From assembly GCA_033064195.1 (NCBI GenBank), contig JARBJD010000118.1:1-64000 (forward strand): DNA of 64,000 nt, read 5' to 3'. The notes beneath the pieces were generated by a model, which was not told the origin of the DNA, did no database searches, and worked only from the letters and a program-made list of their open reading frames with translations. Origin of the DNA: Blattamonas nauphoetae (Eukaryota; Preaxostyla; Oxymonadida). Each line of letters begins with the position of its first letter. Position 1 is the stretch's first letter. A program made the position numbers and the translations under genes. Positions 31,751 through 43,381 of the stretch are shown here, in pieces.

Positions 31751-33778
31751 TCAGACGTACTCGCAGTTTCCTCCAGCACACGCCAAGATTTCCTTTCTTG
31801 TATCGATGGCATTAGGATTCCAGGCAATACGTGTCATTCCGGCTCGAACAGCAGCTGCCGTATCCCGCACACGAACGTCCTTCTCACCTTCCTTCTGCTC
31901 GACTTGGACAGTCTTCTCGGCCAGTTCCCCAACCTTCTCCCACACCGCCACCCACTTCTTGTAGGTCTCTTCATCAATATCTTCAAACGGGAGCTGAGGA
32001 TACACAGTGCCTCCAGACATGTCGGGGAAGAGGGAGATGCCCGAATAAATGTCTGTGTTTTCGAGCATCCACTTGAGAATTCCTTCTTCTTCGCCTGGTT
32101 TGTAGTTCACAGTCAATGAGACGTTGTGGAAGTTTGGACCAGAAGTGTGAGCTGGTTGAATGTAGTGGCGATGAATGAGGCCTGCTCTGTTCAGAATCTC
32201 AACAGCACTTTCCTCGTCACGAACAATCGCCCCCTTCATCTTGATGGGCATTGTGATCACCACGTTCGTTGCTCCATCTCCACTCTTTTCTGCCGTTCGA
32301 CGAGCATACACGTCTGTCTCCAACACGGGAAGACCGAGTACCTGTTCAGTGGCATCCGCAGTGTCTGCAATTTCTTTGAGGGTGTCTGACGGAAGAACTT
32401 GTTTGTTGTGGATGAGAGAAAGGAAGTACGTGCTCAGTGGGGAGTCGGTTTCCATCCGCACTCTTCGCAGATAATACGGTGCATGTGCAGCGTGGATACC
32501 CGATGTTGTAGCCAGGAGAGCACTTGTAGTCCCACTCGGCTTGACTGTGCAGACGCGAGCAGCTGGTTTGATTCCTAATTTGGCAGCCCATTCAATATTT
32601 GTTTCTTTCGCGAGTTTTGCTGCTTCCTCCAACAATTGCCCATTCTCCGATGAAAGTAATGACCAGTTTTGTGAAATTCCTGTGAGAGAGACACCGAGGA
32701 GTGCATCTTCATCGCAATTTGCTTTCCATTCGGGTTGGATGAACGAGAAGTTGGTGTATGATGCTTGAAGCGTTCCAATAATAGTGGCGGCTTTGACGGC
32801 CTCCAAAAACTCTTCCTTTGTTTGGCAAACACTTGCGTTGACTTCTGTCAAATTGCACATTTGCTTGCTTCTGAGTGAAATTTCTGCGCACGGATTTGTT
32901 CCATAGTCCGGATCGTTTGTGAGGAAAACACCTGGTTCGCCAGTTTGGTTTTCGAGGCACATTCTAACGACTTTTTCGAGATTTTGTTTGAAGTTGGGAT
33001 CTGAACGTACAAGAACAGCTGAGTTGTTTGAACGAGCACGGTATGGATGGCTTTGGAACCAATCCCACCCCTTCTTGCATTCCATCATTTCTTGTTCATC
33101 GTGATCGAAGAGGGAGATGAGAGCACTGCGTCTGCACCCTCCAGACACGATAAGATCGCCAATCATGCAAAGAATGTCATGAACCTCAAGAGGGCGAAGT
33201 TGACGACCGATTGCACCAACAAGAATGCTTCGAATATTGTTGTGCATAATTTGGAGTGTTTCCGGTCCACTCGCGGTTCCTCCTGACGAAAGAGGCGCAC
33301 CACGTGGCCGGACAAGTGAATAATCAAGAGTGAGAGATGGATTCTTCAGGAGAAGAATGACACTTTCGGCCCACCCTTCTTTCGTGTCAGGAATTGCATA
33401 GCTTTCTTCCTGGCCTGCCTTGATGACAGGGAGCTGAGAAACGTGACGGCGTTGAACAGAATAGCCGCACCCGACTCCACAGCAAAGAAGATACAAGATA
33501 TCGGCAAAATCTTGGAAGCAGGTGATGTTTGTGAATGCACAATTGAACATGCGAGTATTGGCATTTTTGATTGGAGTGCCTCCATATTGCATCGAACGCA
33601 TTGATGGAACGACTTTTTTCTCACTCACTTTCTTGAAGGCTTGGTGAATTTCGTAGAAATGTGATGGGAATTTCTGGATGTGCATATTTTCGACTCGCTC
33701 GACTGTTTCTTGATATGTTTCCTTATGTCCATTCGAGAGTGTGTTCGCATATGTGCGATAGAAAACAATATCCGACAT
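31751..33778 (-). CDS. nrdJ: Class II (adenosylcobalamin-dependent) ribonucleotide reductase
   Basis: The single 675-residue frame has no intron. It matches the monomeric Lactobacillus RTPR type: radical-site motif YGTNPCAEISL (N295, thiyl C297, E299), redox cysteines C80 (RMFNCAF) and C308 (KQMCNL, exactly 11 after C297), SGGCRRSA, KPSGTTSALLATTSGIHA, and a C-terminal pair C667/C672 (CAGGNC) with the RTPR spacing of five. It would reduce ribonucleotides to deoxyribonucleotides without oxygen, using B12. No class I small subunit or class III activase lies nearby. The family is mostly bacterial with a patchy presence in protists, so lateral acquisition is likely. It lies 184 bp upstream of EMG1 on the same strand. 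Confidence 0.95.
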   Translation of the reverse strand: MSDIVFYRTYANTLSNGHKETYQETVERVENMHIQKFPSHFYEIHQAFKKVSEKKVVPSMRSMQYGGTPIKNANTRMFNCAFTNITCFQDFADILYLLCCGVGCGYSVQRRHVSQLPVIKAGQEESYAIPDTKEGWAESVILLLKNPSLTLDYSLVRPRGAPLSSGGTASGPETLQIMHNNIRSILVGAIGRQLRPLEVHDILCMIGDLIVSGGCRRSALISLFDHDEQEMMECKKGWDWFQSHPYRARSNNSAVLVRSDPNFKQNLEKVVRMCLENQTGEPGVFLTNDPDYGTNPCAEISLRSKQMCNLTEVNASVCQTKEEFLEAVKAATIIGTLQASYTNFSFIQPEWKANCDEDALLGVSLTGISQNWSLLSSENGQLLEEAAKLAKETNIEWAAKLGIKPAARVCTVKPSGTTSALLATTSGIHAAHAPYYLRRVRMETDSPLSTYFLSLIHNKQVLPSDTLKEIADTADATEQVLGLPVLETDVYARRTAEKSGDGATNVVITMPIKMKGAIVRDEESAVEILNRAGLIHRHYIQPAHTSGPNFHNVSLTVNYKPGEEEGILKWMLENTDIYSGISLFPDMSGGTVYPQLPFEDIDEETYKKWVAVWEKVGELAEKTVQVEQKEGEKDVRVRDTAAAVRAGMTRIAWNPNAIDTRKEILACAGGNCEYV

Positions 33779-34169
33779 CTATTGTTAGATCATTGGGTAA
33801 TTGAGCAAAAAGAGGACAAACAATTTGTGATCCAATTGCTAGACCATTGGCGTCTTCTGTGACGACAATTGTTTGTTGTTCGTTGTTAGTTTGTGTCATA
33901 AATGCTATATTTCGTCGATTTATGTGACTCTCGGGTCTGATCAGGATGTTCCATTCTCACCCAGCTTTATATCAAAAATTACTTATCAACTGTTCCCATA
34001 GACTGTACAATTACCCATACATTGTCAATGTAACTTATCTTTTTTCTTTTCTTCATCTATTCTTATCATCATACCATTTCTCCTTCAACTTTAAGCATGA
34101 TCGGGCAGATCGAGATACTCAGGGTCTTCACACAAGAAAACGAGTCCTGATGAGGGCCGATCAGAGAGA
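33779..34169. promoter_or_regulatory. Divergent intergenic region between RNR and zDHHC gene
   Basis: This AT-rich 391-bp stretch has no coding potential and must hold both promoters. Two near-identical short words, TAGATCATTGG (33785 area) and TAGACCATTGG (33840 area), lie about 55 bp apart. No known element is recognised. Confidence 0.4.
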
Positions 34170-35619
34170 ATGAAGCTAGCTACCTTTGTTGCACTAGGCT
34201 TTGACATTTTTCTCGTATTTTATATCATTTTTCTCCTTGGAGGGACTGTTTCATGCATGAACACCCCAATTGGCTCTCTTTATCGACTTCTCTCTAATCC
34301 GTACAAAGAGAAGCGAAGAACTCGTTTCATGTTTCTTAACAAGATCATTGACTTCATTTACTACCTTACAAATGAACGAAACCCGGCAGTTATGGTTTGA
34401 ATCGTCTTATCATCAACTGCAAAATAGATCTTCTACTGCTTCATTGTTCTTGCATTAATTGCACTTTGGTCTTTTACAACTGTGCCTCATATCCCAAACA
34501 GTCATTGCTCGATTCTGGAAGGGTGGGTACTTTTCCTTTTCAAAATATGTCCTGAATCCATCTCATTTCAGAATATCATGTTTTCTTCTGATTTTAGCCA
34601 GTATCTGGAGCTTTGTGTGGACTGTCCGAAGCAATCCCGGATACATAACGCGAGATACCGTCACAGCTGTTTTCGATGTGTTCCCGTACGACAACTTCAT
34701 CTACTCCAAAGCGTCGTTCTGTGAAGTCTGCCAACTCCCACGGTCTGCCTGCTGATCCCCTCATTTCTTCCTGCCCATCCAGCCCTCCTCGTTCGCATCA
34801 CTGCGATCTCTGCAAGCGATGTGTGTCCAAACACGACCATCACTGCGCGTGGGTGAACAACTGCATCGGCGAGCACAACCTCTTCCACTTCCTCTCCTTC
34901 CTTGCCCTCCACACACTCGCTCTCTTCTCCATCTTCCACACCTCCCTCACTGCCCTCTGTCTCACTATCTGCTCCTCTCACGGCATCCGCTGTCCCCCCA
35001 ACCCGCCCCTCCTCCTCCTCTGCTTCACTCCTTCCATGCGCACACTCGCTTTTGTGTCGGCACAGCGTCCGTGGCTGTTCTCTCTCACGCTCTTCTCCTT
35101 CCTGATGGCCGTCCTGCTCGCCTTCTTCACTCTTCTTCAGCTCAGACAAGCACTCAGCGGGTTGACAACGCGCGAGAAGTGGAAAGTCTGTCATCTTTGT
35201 GTTCATTCCCCACGTTCCAGTTCTCCAAACTCCAAGCGCTTTCGAGAATGGCCAAGAGTCTCCTCTCCTCTCCGGCTGACCTCTCCCCATCGGAGCGAGA
35301 GAGTCTGACAGCCGACTTGGCCCACCCCTCAAAGTCGATATACGGCCTTCCCTTCCTCCAAACTGTGAAGGCACTCGTCTCGCCGCTCTCTACTCGTCCT
35401 CGCACACCAACGGACCAAGCATGTTACACCAATCTCAAGAGCCAAGAAGACTGGACACCCATTCTCCAGAAGTATGCCGCTGATTGCCCCGGATTTATCA
35501 ACCGAACTCGCTTTTCGGTGGTGATTCAAAGAGAAAGACAGACAATCCAAGAACGGATGCAAGAGATGAACAGAAAGAAGCTAGATCGTCAGAAAAAGAG
35601 AAGTCAGAAGGAAAAATGA
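34170..35619 (+). CDS. zDHHC protein S-acyltransferase
   Basis: Five exons (34170-34394, 34428-34522, 34572-34742, 34783-35185, 35221-35619) give 430 residues. Four hydrophobic segments are visible: two before and two after the Cys-rich domain. The CRD reads FCEVCQLPRPPRSHHCDLC and then RCVSKHDHHCAWVNNCIGE, with the catalytic DHHC cysteine. The TTxE-type motif is GLTTREKWK. A basic coil-like tail ends KKLDRQKKRSQKEK. The enzyme palmitoylates membrane proteins at the Golgi, ER or plasma membrane. Introns are 33, 49, 40 and 35 nt, the third splitting the CRD. The stop codon overlaps the next gene's first ATG (ATGA). Confidence 0.94.
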
Positions 35620-38600
35620 ATATGCTTGCTCTTGTGATGAATTCATTGGAACTAGACAAGCATTATTACAAGTCCAACGATCGACCCTTTGAGCAAAGAA
35701 ATGTCCAGATGACCGCTGGATACACGGCCATAAATCGCACCCTAGGATCACTTTCCAGGATTTCAGATCAAGAAAAGAGGACGAAGCGCCTTTACCAACA
35801 TTTGGATGACGATATAATGAGATTCGTCGAAACGGACCAGTTTCTGCTTCTCTCCTTGTTTAGTGATTTTTGAATATATCAATTAATTTCTGAAAGATGG
35901 AAGATACAATTTACGCATACTCCATTCCGTTCTAAACAAAAACGCCCTAGACCTCGACATCAAGACTTTCAATTTTCAACAACGCCACCACCTGTTCAGT
36001 ATGTGATTATCTCAAACTTATTCAAGCCACTGTTTCATAATTGCTCATTTTCTCTCCATTATTTCCTGGTTTTTCTGATATTTAGACAAATAGATGAAAG
36101 TGAACCGTTCTCAGCAGATGATGATTTTTCACGCTCAAGAAGTTTAGACGACACCGTTAAAGAGGCTCTCCAATCACTTCATCATAGTAATCATCCTTTC
36201 CCAGACAAGGGTGCTGATCTACCCGAGACTGCTCAATCTTCAGAACATTCATCTCACGCCAATTCCCCATTCAATTCCCAGCCGTCTTCACGCCCTATTA
36301 GTTCAAGTTCCACACAAAGATTTTCCTCTACACGACGATCAAATGTTCAACAAACCACTTCATTTACAACTCGAACTCCGTCACCAACCCCAAACCCAGT
36401 CGCTTCTGGACCTCGCAGTTCAGTCGATCGGAACGCTATCTTCCCACTTTCGGCCACATCACCATTCCTGTTTGATGTTCACACGCCGTTTCCTGGAGTA
36501 CAGCGTCCCGCCAATCGGTTGGCAGTCACGCTGAAGTTGAGGGAGTCGCAGGGGGACGATCGGAGGACTGAAGCGGATGTAATCGACGACAACACAGTCG
36601 TCCACGAAATGCGGAGCTCGTCGATCCCGCTGCGCGTGGCTGGGGGGTACCAGTGGGGGGAGGCCATCACCGACACCCTCCGCCGAAGCAGGCAGCAGCG
36701 GATGGACGGGCTGGCAGGAGTGGAGAGGGAGCTCGAGCGCATCAAAACAACACACTTCGACAGAACCTCCCACGCCCGGCCGCCTGACAGAGCATCCAGT
36801 TCTCCTCAGACGTCACGCAGCTTCACCCGCCAAACAGAACCCAACTTTGCTCAAACACTCCCCGCTCAGTTCGTGCCCCCGCTGCACCTCTCAACCACAT
36901 CCCCCGAACCAGACAGACCCAAGCAGCTCACTCGCCCAGACTCCACCCGGCGCGCCGTCATGGTCATGGCTGCCCTGTCGCTGGACGATATCGCACCAGG
37001 CGCGAAGTCTGTCCACCCTCCAAAGGCCAACACCAATCGGAGTCCAGTCGAACCAGAACCGAAGCAGGACACACCCCAACCAACAAAGCCCGTCGAAGCA
37101 CCCACGCCAAGTCTCCCTCGCGTGAACACGGAAGATTGGCTCTCACTCGGAAACGAAACACCGAGCATGCACCAACACACCAACAGCGACACGCACTTCG
37201 ACACCTCGTTCACATCCGACCTCTCGACAGACCCTCTCATGCGGAGACGAACACTCGATGCTGGCACTGGAGAGGAGTCTGAGGAGAGGCCAGCCGAACC
37301 CCACAGCGACTCGGAGGAGATCCCCTCCCTTCCGTCTCCGTCCGAACAGCACAGTCCACCCGCCCCACAGCGGACAGTCTCGCCCATCGTCCTCGACCCC
37401 GACTCACCACCGCACTCGCCAGACTTGACCATCGAACGCGCAGCTCAAATTGTGAAGGATTTTGAGTTCAAAGGAATCCAGTCTCTCGCACGTCCACTCA
37501 GCAGCCTCGTGCGGCCAGTCTCAGCTGAGACACGAACATCATCCGTCGAGCCAGCAGACGACATCCCAAATGCTGAGTCCGATCATCGCCAGGAGGCTTC
37601 CACACCCGAAGTCTCACTCGCCGACGATGCGTCCGACAGCGACCCCGAATACGAGGGGGGTCATCGGAGGACAACCCCATCAGACCCAGCCACTTCTGCG
37701 CGTCCGCAACACCTCTCAAAGAGACAAAGGCGAGCCGACGAGGAATCTCGACGAAGCGCAGACCGAAAAAGCAGGCTCGACCGTCTGCGGGCTTCAGGAG
37801 AAGAGATCAGTGCTGCTCAGCAGGCACGCTTCAAATCGCATGAGCATTCGGGAGTCTTCTCCAAACTGAAGCATGCGATGGATTTGGTGGAGGACGAGAA
37901 GAGGGCGCGCAAAGAGCGTCGCGAAAGACTCCTCTCGATCGGCCGAAACGCGTCCAAATCACCAGCCTCGCGTGGCACTCGGAAAGGCCACAAAAAGACG
38001 CCGAAGAAGCGACAGCACACCAACACCGCCCCACCGCCAAACCCAAATGTGCAGCACACGTTCACGCAGACAGACTACGCTGTGTCTGACTACATCTCGT
38101 TCGACACGTCGTCACTCCGCTACTCCCAGCCGCAGACCCCGCAGGGAATGAGTCGCTCTCTCCGCCTCTCCTCTCGGCAGTCGTACACCCGCCCTCTCCG
38201 CAACTCGGCCCAGCTCACCAAAACCACACCCTTCCCATCACCGCGGCCAGACGACACCCAATTCGTGCGCTCCCTCCGCCCACTCAACAAGTTCCTGTTC
38301 GACTTCCACGTCGACCCGCCTTACAACCCAAACTCGGCTGTGCACACCGACGACAAGCAGACACGAACCATCCCGCAGCAGACGCAACCCGGCATCGTCA
38401 GTCTCCACGCTCCGTGTCCGATCGGGCAGGACGCTGCAGACCACACCGTCGAAGAGATCGACAGGAACTACCCACCTTCGTCGGTGTATGCCCTGCGCTG
38501 GGCAAAGACTGGCAGTGAGGAGCCGCTCGGAAGATCACAAAGGCCGTCTTCGCATTTGGACCGCCGACGAGTGTCCTTCCAAGCGTCCTCCCCGAACAGG

Positions 38601-39221
38601 CCTCGGAACAAGTCTGCAACAGTTGCCTCTCGGGACACTGCCCACAAACACCCACTCCGCCCCGCCGTCACTCCGTCGTCCATCCCGACGAACTCGAAGG
38701 TTCCCCCTCTTCTGATGCTCACCTCGACGCAGCACTCCATCGCACGCAGCCCGACAAACACCTCTCTCCATACCTCCCCAACATACTCCTCTCCCACGCA
38801 GGAACGCGCGTACTTCCCTCTTCAGACTCCTCCCAGAATCAGGCAGTCCCCAACACTCCCACCGAAGCCACTCCACACGCCAGTCTCGACGCCACAGTCG
38901 TCCACTCGGCTGTCCATCTCGCAGTCGATGCAGAACAGACACGGGGCGTTCTCGACTGTGCCCCTCTCCACCTCGCACATCATCCCCCACACGAGAGAGC
39001 AGGCAGTTGGCCTGTCTGATTACCGTGAGCATCTTCTCCCGCGGCAGAACCAGACATCGCCGTCTCCTCAGCGAGCCCCCTCTTCACAGCCCTCTCGAAG
39101 CGGGAGTGCTCTGGACGATGCAATAATCATCCCAGAATCTCCTTCTGATGTGGACACTCTGTCTGATATCGCATGGAATGAGGGCCGGAGAAGCAAAATG
39201 AAGACACACCATCCCAGATAA
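35616..39221 (+). CDS. Large Ser/Pro-rich disordered protein, about 1153 residues
   Basis: Exons 35616-35839, 35897-35998 and 36086-39221 are joined by 57- and 87-nt introns, giving a continuous frame. The start could instead be ATG 35637 (MNSLELDKHYYKSND). The N-terminus has a short charged helical region (RISDQEKRTKRLYQHL). Most of the protein is Ser/Pro/Thr/Arg-rich and probably unstructured. One charged helix, LDRLRASGEEISAAQQARF to about RARKERRERLL (near 37770-37940), may be a folded or binding segment. No family was recognised. Coding sequence is AT-rich up to about 36480 and very GC-rich after. It follows the zDHHC gene in tandem with a 4-bp stop/start overlap. Confidence 0.8.
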
Positions 39222-39484
39222 TCTTGATTTATGTGATCGAGCCCAATCTCTCTCCTATCATAGTCTTTTGTCCTTTTGCATCTCATTCTTCTCAATCTAT
39301 TATATTTCTTCATTTCTGGATCTTTTTTTGATATTTTCTCAAACAATCTAGTTTTGTTCTCCAATTTGGCCCATTGTCGAGACCTCAAACTCTTTCAGCC
39401 GACGATGTTTGTTTTTTCAGCATCTTTTCCGATTGTTCTCATCCATTTTATTCATAGTCTGTTGTTATTAGAGTGCCAGGCGAA

Positions 39485-40620
39485 ATGGCTTTTGACCTTG
39501 ACAAAAGTTTAGAAAAGGCCAAAAAACGGATTGTCCTTGATGAAATTGAGTTAATCAACATCTGTGATTATGTATCTTTCCTATGTTTACCTCTTATCCG
39601 GAACTTCACCATTCTGTCTCAGGTAATTGAAATTCTTCTGGAAGAATCAACTGTGACGTCATTATCGTCACCAATCACGATTTGTGGAGATATCCATGGG
39701 CAATTTTATGACTTAATGCAACTTTTCAACATGGGTGGAGAAGTCCCTCACACAAAATATGTTTTTATGGTATCCTTCACAGCTTCTCAAAATCAATTTC
39801 TTTCTCACATCAACAGGGAGACTATGTTGATCGTGGAAGCTACTCTCTTGAGTGCTTCACTCTTCTCACATGTCTCAAGGCAAGGTTGCTTTTTCTCTCT
39901 CCATAATACAGTATTCACAGGTATCCAGAACGAATTTTCATGCTGCGAGGAAACCATGAAAGTCGGCAGGTCTCGTCATCGTACGGATACAAAGACCAAT
40001 GTTTGGCACAATATGGGAATGCTCAGCTCTGGAACAAGTGCATGGATCTCTTTGATTGCCTTCCCATAGCAGCAGTTTGTTCTTCATTCTGATCTCATCT
40101 CATCCCGCTTTAGCTCATTGACGAAAGGGTCATGTGTGTTCACGGAGGTCTTTCCCCAGAAGTTAAAACAATTGACCAAATCAGATTGATCCAACGTTGC
40201 CAAGAAGTCCCACAAGTTGGCGCTTTCTCAGATTTGATGTGGAGTGATCCTGACGAGAGTGTAGATGGTTGGCAACAATCTCCCCGAGGCGCTGGCTATT
40301 ACTTTGGGCAGAAAGTCTCAAAGGAGGTTTATTCATCTCTTTTTCTCAACTTTTTTTCGCAAATGAAGTTCAATGAACTCAACGGCCTTAGCCTTGTCTG
40401 CCGTGCTCATCAGCTCGTAATGGAAGGATACAAGTATTCTTTCCCAGATGAGTCCCTCGTAACAGTCTGGTCTGCACCCAACTATTGTTATCGCTGTGGA
40501 AATATCGCTTCCATTCTTCAACTCGACGAACAACTTTCAACGCATTTTATTCTGTTCTCTGAAGTCCCTGATAGCAAACGTGAAACTCCAGAAAGACAAC
40601 CAGTTTCATATTTTCTCTGA
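39485..40620 (+). CDS. PP6/PP4-type serine/threonine phosphatase catalytic subunit
   Basis: Six exons (39485-39571, 39623-39769, 39817-39884, 39921-40074, 40114-40326, 40369-40620) give 306 residues, the PPP6C length. Metal and catalytic motifs are [58 protein letters not shown] and [11 protein letters not shown]. The C-terminus ends in SYFL, resembling the PP2A-group YFL tail that is carboxymethylated. The [17 protein letters not shown] segment is closest to PP4/PP6. It would act with a regulatory subunit, for example of the SAPS type. Introns: 51, 47, 36, 39 and 42 nt. Confidence 0.95.
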
Positions 40621-40825
40621 AGTCACTCCTCTTCTTTCACATGTTTAATTCATCACCTCACTTCGACACACAGATAAATGCTATTTTCGAGAATTTTCTT
40701 CTCCTATACTTCGGAAATAGTTGTTTTTCCTCAATTCATGATCCATTCATCCTCTTCTGTCAGAATCACCGTCCCACAATATTTTCAAAGATTTTTCTCC
40801 CATTCACACAAATCGCTTTCAGTGG

Positions 40826-42027
40826 ATGGACGCCGAATTTACCCAAGCAAATCTCCGTATATTTCTAAAGGCAGTTGCTTGTTGCTCAAAAATTGGAGTT
40901 GAGCTTTTTCTCGAGGGTGGAAACGATGGTGTCTGCTCCTTCTCTGTTCATAAAAGTTCGATCACTCCAAATCTCCTAACTCATTTCATTCACATAGCTT
41001 GTCCTCTCGACCGTTAATTCCACGAAATCTGTCTTTACATCGTTCACATTCAACGCCCTCTTCTTCAACCAATATCGTGTTCATGACGAAACTATATGCC
41101 ACTGCAAACTTTCGATGAAGGTTTTTCACAACAATTTTGACTCACTTCTCGTGTATTCTCATCAAAAGGCTTTCTCAAATGCTCTGAAAGTTTTTCAATC
41201 AGCATCTTTCTCAAGCGATAGCAAATATTCTTTCTCCATCTCAAATGATCCACCACGCATAATCATTGGATACACGTCTCATGGCATCCTCTTACTTTGT
41301 TATTCAACGTTTCCAGTTGGTATCACAAGGCGCAAGTTTTTGACGTTCGAAACAAGTCGACCAATGAGGGCAATCTTCACAAAAGATACACCTTCATACG
41401 TCAAATGCAACCCCAACATCTTTGAGCATCCGGCATTCACGAGCTCAATTGATGTTTGGTCCTCCTTCATTCACATCTTCTCTCCAGATTGAATTACAGT
41501 TTAGGCAAAATGACATCCGTATGATGAATTGGTTTGACAGCAAGAACGGTTTTCTTTCGGTTTTTGATCAGTTTGTTGTCGTGGTCAGCCCCTGACAAGA
41601 AAATGAAAACTGCCATCACACTCCGTGTTGCCCGTCCGCATTTCGACAAATACCAGATCAACACAGCCACTCAGACGCCACATGAACCCGAGTCCGATGC
41701 CCAGTCCAACTCCTTCCGACAAGACCAGCTACCTTCCTCGTCTGACACCCAACCGACCCAGCAAGGCTCTCTCCTCGCCCCTAAATCCACCGACTTCAAG
41801 CCAGTCAGCCTGGTGTTTGTGATCAAAGAGTTCAAGTCCATCCTCCAGTTCTCCTCGAGCATCGGGGCGCCCCTCAACTTGTACTTTTCTGAGCCGGGCA
41901 AGTTTGCTCCCCTTCCCTTCATCTCTCCAGGCCTCTCATCGTCTCTATCCGAATCCCAAACTACATTGACGTTGACTTTGTCCTTGCCACACTCATTGTG
42001 CGGCCCGATCAGGTCGAGCCCCCATGA
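40826..42027 (+). CDS. RAD9: Rad9, subunit of the 9-1-1 checkpoint clamp
   Basis: Six exons (40826-40930, 40998-41120, 41169-41453, 41488-41548, 41589-41901, 41931-42027) give 327 residues. The PCNA-like fold is traceable: NLRIFLKAVACCSKIGVELF, then VLSTVNSTKSVFTSFTFNALFF, CHCKLSMKAFSNALKVF, and the second-half strand SLVFVIKEFKSILQFSS followed by LNLYFSEPGKPLIVSIRIP and VDFVLATLIV. These line up with human RAD9 VNSSRSAYACFLFAPLFF and FCLKEFRGLLSF. The long phospho-tail of metazoan RAD9 is absent: the protein stops right after the clamp domain. Introns are 67, 48, 34, 40 and 29 nt. With RAD1 and HUS1 (not in this window) it would load at DNA damage. Confidence 0.9.
41902..41930 (+). other. 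29-nt spliceosomal intron in RAD9
   Basis: GTTTGCTCC...TCTCCAG separates a Lys codon at AA/G. Removing it restores the conserved EPGK-PLIVSIRIP join of the clamp. It is among the shortest introns in the window. Confidence 0.8.
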
Positions 42028-42174
42028 TTCCGCTTCACTCTCTCCCCCTTGCTCCCTCTCCTCACGAAAAACAAAAGATGGCGTGTCTACAAAGAAAGAG
42101 AGCGAAATGTTCCAACAAGAGTCAAAAGAGGAGTGTCCGAAAAGAAGACAACGTGAAATGAAAAGAAAAAACGT

Positions 42175-43021
42175 TCACAAATCAGGAAACATTCGTTCGT
42201 TTCGACGTTCCAAATCGACCTTGTATCCAATGGTGTCGATTCGAGCCTCCTCCAGTTGTCTGCATGCCTCCTGCTTGTCCTTCTCCCAGTTTTCGATCTT
42301 CCTTTTGAGTGCTTCACACTCTTTGATGGTCTGCTCAATGTCTGGTCGTTCCATCCCAACCTCATCTGCAAAAGCAGACTTCTGGAGTTTTCTGGGGTGG
42401 ATGCACAACGATGGATATGATGGAGTGTTAGAAGAAGAACAAAGGACGATCTTCTCTGAAATTAACTCGTTTCCTCTGGCGTAGACAGGATGGTGGAAGA
42501 ATGATGGCACTGACGAGATGACACGAGAAAGAGGGAACATACAGCGATTCATTCTCCACATTGTGCCCGAGTCAACATAAAATAAGAGATCATGTTTCTG
42601 AGTTGTGTGTGTGGAGGCAAATTGAATCATGAGGGTGAAAAAAGGATCAAACCTCAGAGTAGATTGGATTGGTTGAGTTTGCTGATCGTGTCAGACTAAA
42701 TGTAACTGGTACGTCAAGATATTCTCGTATTGGGAGAATAGTGATCACAAGAATGATGACACAGAGACCAACGATTACTCCGAATGCGATTGTTCGAGAT
42801 CTGTCTTCACCCTGAGTAGAAGGAGGCAATCGTGGTTCACCAGCACTATGCAGCTGAGGTTGAGGTGATTCATCTTCTGTACCGTCTGAATAAATGTCTC
42901 TTCGATCAAATTCAACACGAATCGTTGTTGACTTTGGAACAGAGACTCCCGATATTTTTGCTCGTTCTTCAATGGAAAGGGGAATATTTGGATCATTTGA
43001 CGAGAGTTTCCTCTTTGGCAT
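42175..43021 (-). CDS. Single-pass membrane protein with coiled-coil C-terminus, unknown
   Basis: Exons 43021-42653 and 42597-42175, joined by a 55-nt intron, give 263 residues. The basic, acidic and Pro-rich N-terminal 80 residues precede one strong membrane segment (IAFGVIVGLCVIILVITIL, about residues 81-99). A probably extra-cytoplasmic stretch follows, and the tail is a short charged helix (IEQTIKECEALKRKIENWEKD). There is no signal peptide, so a type II anchor is likely. No family was recognised. It converges on RAD9 with 147 bp between stops. Confidence 0.7.
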
Positions 43022-43054
43022 GAAGATTTATGTCTTCTTTCACGAACGATTGCG

Positions 43055-43261
43055 CTAAGAAAAATGTGGTGGATAAATAGCTAATGTTTCCGGAGTATTG
43101 ATGGTATAATCCAAAAATGTGCTGTGAAACGGAACAGAAGATAGTTTTGGAGGAAATTGGAGCTTGTCAAAGCTGATCGATAGAAAAATGTTTTGGCTGT
43201 GGGATGAGAGATCATTCCATCCAACATCCTCAACAAATACTCCCTTCATGTTGAGATTCAT
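43055..43261 (-). CDS. Possible small protein, 68 residues
   Basis: The frame from ATG 43261 (MNLNMKGVFVEDVGWND) has plausible composition with alternating hydrophobic beta-like segments (NIFLSISFDKLQFPP, FLDYTINTPETLAIYPP). It lies between the divergent kinesin start and the membrane protein start. It could be a real small gene or an exon whose partners are not resolved. Confidence 0.3.
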   Translation of the reverse strand: MNLNMKGVFVEDVGWNDLSSHSQNIFLSISFDKLQFPPKLSSVPFHSTFLDYTINTPETLAIYPPHFS

Positions 43262-43381
43262 GTTGAATAAAACAATTTAAGTTACTGTTCCTCTGATTCT
43301 CTCTATCAAAGCTTTTTCTGACTATCCTTCGATTCAAGATCATCTGTATGGGCCATCCAAGAATCCATTTTCCTTATTCCG

